The notes beneath the pieces were generated by a model. That model was not told the DNA's origin, searched no databases, and saw only the letters and a list, made by a program, of their open reading frames with translations. Both the position numbers and the translations under genes were made by a program. From Microcoleus vaginatus PCC 9802 (GTDB lineage Bacteria; Cyanobacteriota; Cyanobacteriia; Cyanobacteriales; Microcoleaceae): 64,000 nt of DNA. Shown one piece after another: positions 7,860 to 17,400 of this stretch (the first letter of the stretch is position 1; each line of letters starts with the position of its first letter). The stretch spans positions 569,001-633,000 of the forward strand of contig CP031740.1 in NCBI GenBank assembly GCA_022701275.1, read 5' to 3'.

Positions 7860-10856
7860 TCATTCTAGAACATCCACCTCATCATTCAATCCGAGTTCTT
7901 GCAGCGCAATCTTAGTCTCATCCCGCCTTTGCTGAGACACCTCACCTTCGATAGAAACTTCTATTTTCACTGTGAGCTTAACATTTTTGTCACTGGCAAA
8001 TTTACTCAGAACTTTTGTATAAAAATTCATCCACTTCTGAGGACTAATTTCACTAATCCATCTCAATCCTTTAGGTGGAAGTGGGGTGGTTGGGTGGTCT
8101 GGTAATTGATAAATAGTAGCATTTTCTTTCGCTCTGACACCATTAGAAGATTTTACGGCAAATTCAGCAATAGCACTGATTGTTTCTACTGTTGCTGTCA
8201 CAGTGAAATTTCCCTCATTTTCTCCACCTGTGAGTAGGCCATTGGGTTCAATATTACCGCCTGTAGTAGTCCACTGTATTTCACCAATAGCAATTTCTTT
8301 GTCATATTGATCGCGTCCCCGTGCGATAAAAGTTTGCTTTTTACCCGGTTCGAGTTGCACTTTGGGGGGGGAAATTATCAACGCGCTCAACTTTGGGGGA
8401 TCGGTGATACGTTGCAGGTAAGCGGCGGCTACCTCTGATTTAATGATAAACAAATCGTCTGAAATTTCGATTTGGCTGGCTGTTAAATCGGTTTTTAACT
8501 CGAACGGTTCGTATCGATCGCCTGATGCTTTGCCAACTAATGCTAAAGTACCATCTTTGACACCGCGAGCGATCGCCTCTTTCACCGCATCCCCTTTCAA
8601 AAGTCGCGGAAACAAAGGTGAAGCAAAGAAGACATCTCGCACAGCCTTGGTACTCCACTCCTGGAAAGCACCAGACCAATTGCGAACCAAAAACCGAGGA
8701 CTCACCGCATCTTCCACATCCCCATCCAGACGCAACCGATTGATAATTAAGTCTACAATTGATTTAGCAGAACTCGACGTAACTAAACCCAAATCCACCA
8801 CCCGTAACTTATTATCTTTCCCTAACAACGCCACGTATTTATAAGCGCGCCATACGGTTTCAATCAAATCGCGCTGAGCCTTTTTCAGGTTTTCAGATAA
8901 TTGCTTTTTCTGCACGTCATCTAAATTGGTTTCCTCATCCCGAATGTCTTCCCAGGATAGCATCTTGCGGGCTTCTTCGCGCAATTGAACATCAGAATCG
9001 GCGATCGCAAAAATTAGCGCACTCTTAAACGTTCTCGCTGACGCACCAGACTCGCGAATCATTGACTCGATCAAATTTAGGGTACTCTCATCCTGTTTGG
9101 AATGGGTGGGAGACATCACCGCTAAAGTCACCACAGCTTGATTGGGAAGATTGTTAGGTTGTTCGGGAAAACAAATAACCTGAATTCCCTGATTAATGGC
9201 AAATAGCTTGTGAATCTCATTGAGAATTCGCTCATCAATGCGATGCCCTTGCACGTTAGCGCGGCGGTCTGCTAGAATTTTGTTGAGGTTTGGATAGAGA
9301 CTAAATCGATACTTAGTTTGCCCGACAGTTAAGTAATAGCAATCGCTAGTTAGAGATTCCAAAACCGTTTCTACATTGCCAATATCTACATTTGGCTCAC
9401 CTACAGCCAGTCGAATTTCTGGGACAGTTGCTTCTACGCGAGTGCAGCCACCATTGGATTCAAAAAAGATCGCAGTCGTCACTTTCCGATGCAGTCGTGA
9501 TTTCTTAATATCTTCCGTAGCTTCCGCATCAAGACGAATGGCGTGAGAGTCTTTTTTGCCGCAAATATCAGTTGTCACTGGCCCTTCTAGGCGATCGTTT
9601 CCAAGTTGATCGAATACGGCGGCTCGAAATGATAGGTCATCTAGGGGTGCAGTTCCTAATCCAATTAGGGCATCGCGATGGTTGCCTTTATAACCTTCTT
9701 GGTAGGCAATAGACACCCACAAAGCTAAGAGTCGGAGGACACCTCGGGTGCGTTGAAATCGAGGCAAAGCCTGCCATTTACGCTCGAATACCGATAGCAC
9801 TGTGGGATGAAAAGGGTAAGTCGCGACAAAGGCTTCCCGCGCACTTTCAATAGGGAAACTAGGCAACTGTTGCTTGTGTTCAATCACCCAATCTGCATAC
9901 TCGTTACAGGTAGCAACAGCATCCTTGGGAAGCATGATTTTACCTTCAGGGGTGACAGCATTAGCAGTCCATTCAAATAAGCGACGGCGGATAATTTCTG
10001 ATGTCTCAGATTCGGCGGACATCATAATTGCCTTACCCAATCTGTCGAGCACTTTTTTGAAGCGCTGTTCGTCGGCTTCGTCAGCAGCAGTATATTCCAT
10101 CTCCGAGGCGGGAATAGATACTACTAAAACGACATTTTTTTCACCTCTGGCAGTTTCTGAAAGTGCTTGAATGAAGTTATAAAGCCGATCGCCATAACCT
10201 TTGTTGCGATAGGTGCTGGCGTAGTTGATAATCTCATCCAACAAAATCAAACAGGGCTTATCTTTGGGGAGAAACTTGCGGATGACATCGCCCTTGGGTT
10301 CGATAAATTGATTTTCGTGTTCGGCGACTATATTAAAAGCGGCTTCTCCTCCTAATTGATAGGCAATTTCACCCCAAGGTGTTTTGCGTAGAGGAGTGCC
10401 ATCATCGCCACCGCGCCCGGTGATGGAGTCAAATTCAGTGCCGACAAATACGGCTACAGCCGCTTCGGGGATGGCGGAAATGGCTGCTTGCTTTAAGATT
10501 TTATCGACTCCCGTCCATTTGTTAGCAGCAGCGCCGTGTTTTGCTAAGTGATAGAGTAGAGTTAATGCGTGAGTTTTGCCACCGCCAAATTGGGTAGAAA
10601 GATTAAATATAGCTGAGGTTTCTGTGGTTTCACCAGAGAGTCGCCGGACTACCTGAGCGGCGAGGTATGTTAAATATTTGGTAAGATAAGTGCGATCGAA
10701 AAAGCGATCGGGTTCTTGATAATCTGCGGGCGCTCGTTTGTCTCGCACTTGGTCGAGATGTACCGCAAATTCGGAAGCATCTAAAGGTTTGCCTTCGCGC
10801 AAATCTTCGCGGGGGATAAGTCCTTCAATTTTATACCAAGGTTTGATCGTTGCCAT
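7860..10856 (-). CDS. DUF499 family AAA ATPase with Big-like domain
   Basis: 998 residues, cytosolic, last gene of the four-gene cassette. It starts MATIKPWYKIEGLIPREDLR with the strong site AGGAGAA 6 nt before the ATG. The P-loop is QFGGGKTHAL (GGGKTH 91-96) and the Walker B is CLILLDEIINY (around 207). This is the DUF499/COG1483 ATPase class, related in role to the BrxC/PglY ATPases of BREX. About residues 826-900 form an immunoglobulin-like bacterial Big_2-type domain (VQLEPGKKQTFIARGRDQYD ... GGNIEPNGLLTGG), unusual in an intracellular ATPase. The C-terminus has a short basic/acidic domain (WMNFYTKVLSKFAS ... IEVSIEG). Eleven bases separate it from the 195-aa gene upstream. It probably energises DNA modification or restriction by the cassette; that role is inference. 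Confidence 0.85.
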   Translation of the reverse strand: MATIKPWYKIEGLIPREDLREGKPLDASEFAVHLDQVRDKRAPADYQEPDRFFDRTYLTKYLTYLAAQVVRRLSGETTETSAIFNLSTQFGGGKTHALTLLYHLAKHGAAANKWTGVDKILKQAAISAIPEAAVAVFVGTEFDSITGRGGDDGTPLRKTPWGEIAYQLGGEAAFNIVAEHENQFIEPKGDVIRKFLPKDKPCLILLDEIINYASTYRNKGYGDRLYNFIQALSETARGEKNVVLVVSIPASEMEYTAADEADEQRFKKVLDRLGKAIMMSAESETSEIIRRRLFEWTANAVTPEGKIMLPKDAVATCNEYADWVIEHKQQLPSFPIESAREAFVATYPFHPTVLSVFERKWQALPRFQRTRGVLRLLALWVSIAYQEGYKGNHRDALIGLGTAPLDDLSFRAAVFDQLGNDRLEGPVTTDICGKKDSHAIRLDAEATEDIKKSRLHRKVTTAIFFESNGGCTRVEATVPEIRLAVGEPNVDIGNVETVLESLTSDCYYLTVGQTKYRFSLYPNLNKILADRRANVQGHRIDERILNEIHKLFAINQGIQVICFPEQPNNLPNQAVVTLAVMSPTHSKQDESTLNLIESMIRESGASARTFKSALIFAIADSDVQLREEARKMLSWEDIRDEETNLDDVQKKQLSENLKKAQRDLIETVWRAYKYVALLGKDNKLRVVDLGLVTSSSAKSIVDLIINRLRLDGDVEDAVSPRFLVRNWSGAFQEWSTKAVRDVFFASPLFPRLLKGDAVKEAIARGVKDGTLALVGKASGDRYEPFELKTDLTASQIEISDDLFIIKSEVAAAYLQRITDPPKLSALIISPPKVQLEPGKKQTFIARGRDQYDKEIAIGEIQWTTTGGNIEPNGLLTGGENEGNFTVTATVETISAIAEFAVKSSNGVRAKENATIYQLPDHPTTPLPPKGLRWISEISPQKWMNFYTKVLSKFASDKNVKLTVKIEVSIEGEVSQQRRDETKIALQELGLNDEVDVLE

Positions 10857-10867
10857 TGCTTATTCTC

Positions 10868-11455
10868 CTAAGAGATTATCGTAAATTTTCCGGCATTTAT
10901 TTCCAACTCCCACCATTTAAAAAAGCCGTAGGGAAAGGTAGCAGAATCGTCTCGGCTACCTACGACTACAAGGGTTTCACCTCCGAGTTTCCTCCTGTCG
11001 GCTAGACTCATGGCTTGCAGCACTTCATCACGCAGGAACGCAATCACAGAAGCGCGTTCCTCTGCACTGCGGCGGTAGCAAAATACTATTCGTAAATCTG
11101 CACGCACGCATAGCACTTTCCATAGTGAATAGGCACTGCGGTTAATATCGCTACTGTTCTCTAATTCCATCACGGCGATAGGGAACCGCCAGCGAGTATT
11201 ACCAGGAGCAAAGGACATTACATCTAAAGCTAGGTATTCACTGGTTGAAACAGGAAACAAGCCTAGTGAATTTCCTCTAGCGGAAGACTGCCAACCCATC
11301 GCTGTAGAGGTGGCGACAACGGTAGTGGTTAAAGCTGTTGTCCATTTAGTAAGTTGTCCATTTAAGGCAGCTTGTTTTAAAGGGTCAGCATTTTCAGGTT
11401 GTTGCAGGGTTTGCCAGAATTTAGTTTGCCACTGGTAGGCGATATTTTGCATCAT
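10868..11455 (-). CDS. 195-aa cassette protein, possible PD-(D/E)XK-like nuclease
   Basis: No family is recognised with certainty. Around residues 72-101 the pattern EYLALDVMSF followed by PIAVMELENSS resembles the strand-turn-strand of a PD-(D/E)XK fold, with Asp and an ExE in place of ExK; an AYSLWKVL helix and RIVFCYRR strand follow, as in such folds. Its start codon overlaps the stop of the methyltransferase (TAATG), so it is translationally coupled to it, and it sits 11 bp before the DUF499 ATPase. It fills the position of the small accessory protein in related methylase/ATPase/helicase clusters. Function inferred only from position and a weak motif. Confidence 0.7.
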   Translation of the reverse strand: MMQNIAYQWQTKFWQTLQQPENADPLKQAALNGQLTKWTTALTTTVVATSTAMGWQSSARGNSLGLFPVSTSEYLALDVMSFAPGNTRWRFPIAVMELENSSDINRSAYSLWKVLCVRADLRIVFCYRRSAEERASVIAFLRDEVLQAMSLADRRKLGGETLVVVGSRDDSATFPYGFFKWWELEINAGKFTIIS

Positions 11456-14400
11456 TAGAACCCCAACCCTTTTTTGCGAGCTAAAACTCCATCCACCCAG
11501 CGCTTTTCATCAGTGGCGGTGGGATACAGGGCTGAGAGGGACTGGGCTAATGTCCAGAAGCGCTTGTCACTTCCCACGCCGTCATCGACTAAGAAGCGTT
11601 TGAGGGCTTCGCTGCGTCCAGCGGCAAATAAAATCATGGTTTGGTGGATGCGATCGAGTACAGTTTTACCTTGATTCTCAATATTGGTATCGCCCCAATC
11701 TTCTGACACTTCTTCAGTAGTTTCTGTATCAAAGAGACTCAATTGCTTGTGCTCTTTTTTGGGGCGCTTGACTGGGGCTTTGCCCGCGTCTTTGCCCAAC
11801 AGATATGGCGATCGCTCCGATACTGGTAGCAGTCGCGCTTGGTCGCCCTTGACTTGTACTAAACTGGTGAGGTTTTCCAAGTTAGCACCAAGTCCCTGAG
11901 CAATCTTGCGGGCGGCATCATATTCGAGGCTAAAACCTGTGATTTTTGCTTTTTTGCCAGTGCTTTCGTCGTCATCATCGCTAACATCTTCTTCCTCTTG
12001 TGGAACCGGCATGTTGCCTGTTTTCCCATCACCTTGTGGAACAGGCATCTTGCCTGTTTCTCCACCACCTGATGAAAGTGTCCACAACCACATGGCAGTT
12101 AATCGAGCATCTTCTTCAAAGCTGGAAGTATCTGCTTCTTTGAAAATAGTGCTGAGGGCTTCTTTGGAAATCGCAGCCCAGACATATTCGAGATATTCGC
12201 GCAGGGTGACAACTTCGCCGCTTGCTTTTTCAACGCTGGAATAACGGGAAAAGATTTCTAAAGCCGGGCCAAGGCAGGCAAAAATGGCATCGGCACCGAC
12301 TACGCCTTCACTGGCGAGTCTGGGCATCCAGTCGTGAATACGTTGGGGGAGTTCTTGGAGTACATCCCGCCAGTCACCAATATCGTTAGTGTTGCGGGGA
12401 CGGCAAACGAGATGGATAGATGAAGCGAGGGCAGCAGATTCTTGGGCGCGCTGCCGACTTGGACGCTCAGTGTCAATTGGCCACGAGCCAGTAATTGTCC
12501 ACCCAGAAGCGATCGCACTGTCGAGCAGAGCTTCCCAACTTTTCATACCTTTATGGGCAAAAATTATGACTGAAAGTCCATTGGGTTTAGTAATCCGCCG
12601 TGCTTGTCTAAAAGCTAAAAGCATTTGTGAAGAGAACCAAATATGATCCTTGGGTCCTCGACCATCTATCGAGGCGGCTGGGTTTACTACAATTTCTTCT
12701 TGCTTTGGACTTTTGCTCTGTACTGACTCAAGAGAAAAAAGTGTCTTTGGATCGAGCGTTGCTCTCTTTAGCCAGCATAGAAAAAGGTCTGACAAATCTG
12801 AATAAGCAAACGCATCGTAGTATGGAGGGTCTGTAGCTACCAAGTGGGCACTGTCATCAGGAAGTGGGTGCATTTGAGCTGGAGCTTGCATAGCTATGCC
12901 AGTATGACTAATTGCCATAGAAACATGGTTTATTGCTCGAACAACCCAATCAACTTGACCCGACCAACTGCCTCCAGCATCAGCAAATGGGACTGCCTCT
13001 ACAAAATCCCAGACCATCGGCAATCGATTCTGACCTCGATTAGCGCCGACTACTGTATCAGCCCATGTAGACAGACTAGAATTCAAATCCTGTAGTCTTC
13101 CAAAGGCTAACAACAAACATTGATGAACGACTATAGATTCCGTAGTTTCCTCAGTTTCCTCCAAATTACGAATAATGCTGGCAATAGTAGCGAGCGCAAG
13201 CTTTTGTCTTTTTGTGTGCAAATCACCAAAAGTTTGCATCCCATAATTCTGTACACGAAAACCCAATGTGCCATTTGGTGGTAAGGGTTCATCGGGTGCT
13301 AACGAAAGTATTGTATTGGAGTGGCGCTGCTGTTTCAGGCGAGCTTCTACCTTGTCTACAATTTCATAGTCAGATTTTGTCGGAGTCCTATAGATACGCT
13401 TTCCTGCTTCATCATTGGCAACAATTGCTAGAAGGAATCCATCATTGGCACCACCTCGCTGTTTGGATAGTTGCCTTCGCACTGACTGCACGGGAGTTGT
13501 GAAGCCGCAACAAGGGCAGGATACGGCTCCTCGACGTACAGTAGCTGTAGTAACAAGATTGGTTATATTACCTGAAATTACTTCACATACTGGTATTTCG
13601 CTACCTGCACTGTATTTGATACGAACACCTACTTTGCATGATGAGCGTTTTGTAAGCCAAAAGGTACGAGCAAGTGGTACTTTTAGCCCACAACCGGGCC
13701 CCTCACAAACAATCGTTCTCGCCCACAAATAAGCAATCGGTGTACTTCCATCAGCATCTTTCGGATAAAAATCAGCTAATTCTTTCTCTGCTTCTTCCTT
13801 AACCCACTTTCCCCACTTCCGCACTTCATCCGCTAACTTTTGCCCATATTTAGGAATATATTCCAACACCACTTTATTCAACAAAACCGCCACCGGATTC
13901 AAGTCAGAAGCAAAAGCATCTGCCCCCACCCGCAGCGCTTCCAAAGGAATCGCACCACCCCCAGCAAAGGGGTCAACAACTAGGGGACGAGTTCCGGGAA
14001 CGCCGCCTAAAGCTTCATGGGCTGCTTGAGTTAAAGCGCGACTGGTTTCTAAATAGTCTTGCTGTGTGGAATTATCCCAATTAGCAAAATCTGCAATAAA
14101 ATCCAATAACCGATCGCGGAGAATATTGAAATGCTGGGGATTATTAGGATCTAACTGATTTTCTGTTTTGGCTAAAAACTTCCACTCACTCCAATTTTCC
14201 GTAGAACAATGATTAGCTAAATCCTTATCCGTCACCACTTTCTTAGCAAAATCCTTAATAATGCTGGCTGCTTTATCCCGAAATTCTTGAGGGCAGAGTT
14301 CATCAACAGGATCGATCCACAAGGAAGCACAAATCACCGCCCGACACGCGGCCAAAGGTCGCCTCGCCCACCAAATATGCAGGGTGGAAATATGCCCGTG

Positions 14401-14496
14401 ACGGATAGATTTTTCCCGTCTGGCGTGGGCGGAAATCCGCTTGATGGGGAGGTCAACTTCGATGAGGCGTTTGGGATAATTAGTTTTGTTACTCAC
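11455..14496 (-). CDS. DUF1156 adenine-specific DNA methyltransferase with zinc ribbons
   Basis: 1013 residues. The DUF1156 domain is at the N-terminus (LIEVDLPIKRISAHARREKS, then LHIWWARRPLAACRA). SAM-binding motif I is VVDPFAGGGAIP (DPFAGGG 175-181) and catalytic motif IV is ATDPPYYDAF (DPPY from 556), typical of N6-adenine or N4-cytosine amino-methyltransferases. Cysteine pairs CEGPGCG and CPCCG form zinc ribbons between them (COG1743 type). Its GTG start overlaps the helicase stop (GTGA), and its stop overlaps the next ATG. Around residues 813-840 lies a low-complexity insert with two GK/GN-MPVPQ units derived from an intergenic repeat family. It probably marks host DNA in a defence cassette, like PglXI of BREX type 3. 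Confidence 0.9.
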   Translation of the reverse strand: MSNKTNYPKRLIEVDLPIKRISAHARREKSIRHGHISTLHIWWARRPLAACRAVICASLWIDPVDELCPQEFRDKAASIIKDFAKKVVTDKDLANHCSTENWSEWKFLAKTENQLDPNNPQHFNILRDRLLDFIADFANWDNSTQQDYLETSRALTQAAHEALGGVPGTRPLVVDPFAGGGAIPLEALRVGADAFASDLNPVAVLLNKVVLEYIPKYGQKLADEVRKWGKWVKEEAEKELADFYPKDADGSTPIAYLWARTIVCEGPGCGLKVPLARTFWLTKRSSCKVGVRIKYSAGSEIPVCEVISGNITNLVTTATVRRGAVSCPCCGFTTPVQSVRRQLSKQRGGANDGFLLAIVANDEAGKRIYRTPTKSDYEIVDKVEARLKQQRHSNTILSLAPDEPLPPNGTLGFRVQNYGMQTFGDLHTKRQKLALATIASIIRNLEETEETTESIVVHQCLLLAFGRLQDLNSSLSTWADTVVGANRGQNRLPMVWDFVEAVPFADAGGSWSGQVDWVVRAINHVSMAISHTGIAMQAPAQMHPLPDDSAHLVATDPPYYDAFAYSDLSDLFLCWLKRATLDPKTLFSLESVQSKSPKQEEIVVNPAASIDGRGPKDHIWFSSQMLLAFRQARRITKPNGLSVIIFAHKGMKSWEALLDSAIASGWTITGSWPIDTERPSRQRAQESAALASSIHLVCRPRNTNDIGDWRDVLQELPQRIHDWMPRLASEGVVGADAIFACLGPALEIFSRYSSVEKASGEVVTLREYLEYVWAAISKEALSTIFKEADTSSFEEDARLTAMWLWTLSSGGGETGKMPVPQGDGKTGNMPVPQEEEDVSDDDDESTGKKAKITGFSLEYDAARKIAQGLGANLENLTSLVQVKGDQARLLPVSERSPYLLGKDAGKAPVKRPKKEHKQLSLFDTETTEEVSEDWGDTNIENQGKTVLDRIHQTMILFAAGRSEALKRFLVDDGVGSDKRFWTLAQSLSALYPTATDEKRWVDGVLARKKGLGF
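11997..12060. repeat. Two copies of the GGAACAGGCATCTTGCCTG repeat inside a gene
   Basis: TTGTGGAACCGGCATGTTGC and TTGTGGAACAGGCATCTTGC, each followed by CTGTTT, lie about 35 bp apart within the DUF1156 gene and are read through in frame as MPVPQ motifs. The second copy matches the repeat of the tandem array at 42038-42382. Confidence 0.85.
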
Positions 14497-17400
14497 TTGC
14501 TGGCCTCCAAAATTTTCTCTGCATCAACATGATAATGTTCAATCTTCACTAACGGTTCCCACCCCAACTGCACGGGGTCTTGTATTGGATGCACTTGTGG
14601 AGTAGAAGCGCAGTTAAAGATTACATACAACCAGTAGTCTTTTTTTAAGCGTTCTGCTGTCTTGTATTCGTTGCTGGTGAGGGCTACTTCACCCACCCGC
14701 GATCGCCCTTTAACCTCAATAAACCTCACCGCAATCGCAGTGTTTGGATCTTCTGGATGAGGTTTGCGGGAGATTAAATCAAAGCCGCGATTCTCCTTTT
14801 CTACACTCACCACCAGCCAGCCCCTCGCATTTTCATAGGCAATAACTGCCTCGACTGCAATTCGCTCAATTTCGCGATCGCTAACCATAGCTGCCATTTC
14901 AGGGGATGTGCGTTCTGGATGAGGAAGTACCCAAGCCCGTCCGTGATGTTGAATATCGGCGATCGTGCAACTGCGCTCTTTTTCCAGTTCTTCCCGCCGC
15001 GTTTCCAATCGCCCGTTTAACTCAAACAATCGGTCTTCCATTTGCTTGATGCGGCCGTCTAGTCCAGATTCCTTGGCACCAGATTCTTGTCGCGAAATTA
15101 ACTCAGCAAACTGACACTGCACTTTATCAATAATTGCAAAAAAACTAATTTCCATGTGGTCGGAAATAGTCTTAACTTCCTGCTGTCGTTGAGTCCGAAT
15201 TTCTGTCAAAAAACGATTCAATTCTTGTTCGATCAACGCTTGTTCTGTTTGGTCGCGACTGGGTAAATCTGCATCGTTTGGCAAACCATCAACCAAATTG
15301 GTACTATCAGTTACTGGCACCAAATCTAAAAACAAAGTCGGCTGTCGCACGGTCATTGTCCCGTCGATTTCCGTCTGCACCACATAGACACGTTCGTGCA
15401 GCTTGTTACCGCGTCCATCGGCGATGGCCGCCGAAAACACATCCAATCTCGCAGGTCGATCGCGATGCAAATCGAAAAATAGTGCCCCGTGGCGCAAATC
15501 ATCCTGTACCCGCGCTAGCACATCTTCCCGCACGCACTCAAACAGCGGATGTCCGGGTGTCACCCATTCCAGCGTTGGGTCATCTGTCAACTTATGTTTA
15601 TCAAACGTAATCTTTTTGTATTCATGGCCCAATTTGCCAAAGCGGGTTTCCAAACGTTCCCCGATCGGCCACAGAGTACGCGGTACTCGCCCAATGCGGT
15701 ACACCTTCTGATGCTGGCGCGTTTCCTTGGGGTGAATCCCCGAAATCGGGGCCGCTTGCACAAAAAAGTCATCAATCACTTCTGGCACTAAACGTCGCTC
15801 TTTTGCTTCTGCTGATTTACCAATAATCGCACTTAAGTTCAGTTCCCGCTTGGCTAATCCTTCTAAAGCGGAATTGGTGAGGCGGCGGAATCGATCGGTG
15901 TCCACTTGCTCGACAATGCGGTTCTTAATCACATCTTCCGTCAAGTTGTGAGCGTACATCTCCCGAATCATCCGTTCTAGCTGATTGGCCGGAAAAATAT
16001 CGCCCAAAACATTAAACACTTTGCCAGTGCGTTCTGGATCGATGTCAATCTCGATCGCCCGGATGCGCTCAAACAACTTCCACAACACCCGTCCTTCGCG
16101 GGTATTCGTCGAAACAAAGTTAAAAATCAGACAATCCTTATCCTGACCGTAACGGTGGATGCGACCCATCCGCTGTTCCAAGCGCACCGGATTCCAGGGA
16201 ATATCATAATTAATCAGAAACCAGCAGAATTGCAAGTTAATACCCTCCCCCGCCGCTTCCGTCGCCACCAATACCTGACAATCTTCCCGAAACTCGCGTT
16301 CAGAATAAATTCGGGTATTGGGCGTATCCCTGTCTCCAATTTTCATCCCCCCGTGAATCTGAGTCACCGATAGTCCCCACTCCCGCAGCTTACCCACCAA
16401 ATAATCCAAGGTGTCTTTGTGCTCGGTGAAAAGCAGCAGTTTCATCAGCGGGTCTTGGAATATGCCTTTCTGGGTAATAGCTTCTTTCAGCTTCACCAGT
16501 TTCGATTCAACTTCTCGTTTTTCCAACGTCCGCGCTTGGTCGATCAGTTTGTTCAACTGATAGATTTCTTGTTGCAATGCTACCGGGTCAACTGAAGCGA
16601 CAAGTCCTTCCAAATCTCCCAGAATTTTTTCCTGTTCTGCTTCAGTCAGTTCATCAAAATCATCTGGAACTTTCTTCGCAATCTGTTCGGCCCGGTAAGC
16701 CTCTGGGTCTTCCAATCTCCGTTGGCGTTTATCGCGCATTCGTTCTAAACTTCGCCGCACTGCGTAGACACTAGACGCGAAACGACGTTGCAACATTGCC
16801 ATCGTAAAACCCAATGCCCGACCGCGGGCGGAATCATCGGCCGATGCTTTGATTGACTGGTCTTCTACATATTTAGTCAAGTCGTCATAGAAATCCAATT
16901 CTTCGTCATCAATTTGAAAGTCGATGGTTTCAACTTTGCGATTAGTAAATAGCTTTTTGGCTTGACCGGTCTCTGTATCGGGGAAAGTAACGAGAGCTTC
17001 TTTGGTCCGCCGCAGATAAAACGGAGCATTATTCCGACGCATTGCTTCTTCTAAACTCGTAACATCACCATAAACATCGCGGTCTAGAAGTTCTAGGAAT
17101 AAACAAAAGTTTTTGGGGTCGCCTTTATGAGGCGTGGCGGTCATTAATAAGTAGTGGTCGGTGAGCTTGGAGAGTTCTTCACCGAGTTTGTAAGCCAAGG
17201 TTTTATCATCGGAACTATAGGCGCTCATCTTGTGGGCTTCATCCACAATGATTAAGTCCCAATGACTCCGCAGGAGACTATTTTTGGCATCTTCAATGCG
17301 CGAAACCCACGATATTGAGGTGATGACTTGTTTCTTTTCTTTCCAAGGGTTAGAGCCGTAATTGGCCCGCAGGACATCGCCCCGAATCACCTCAAAATCT

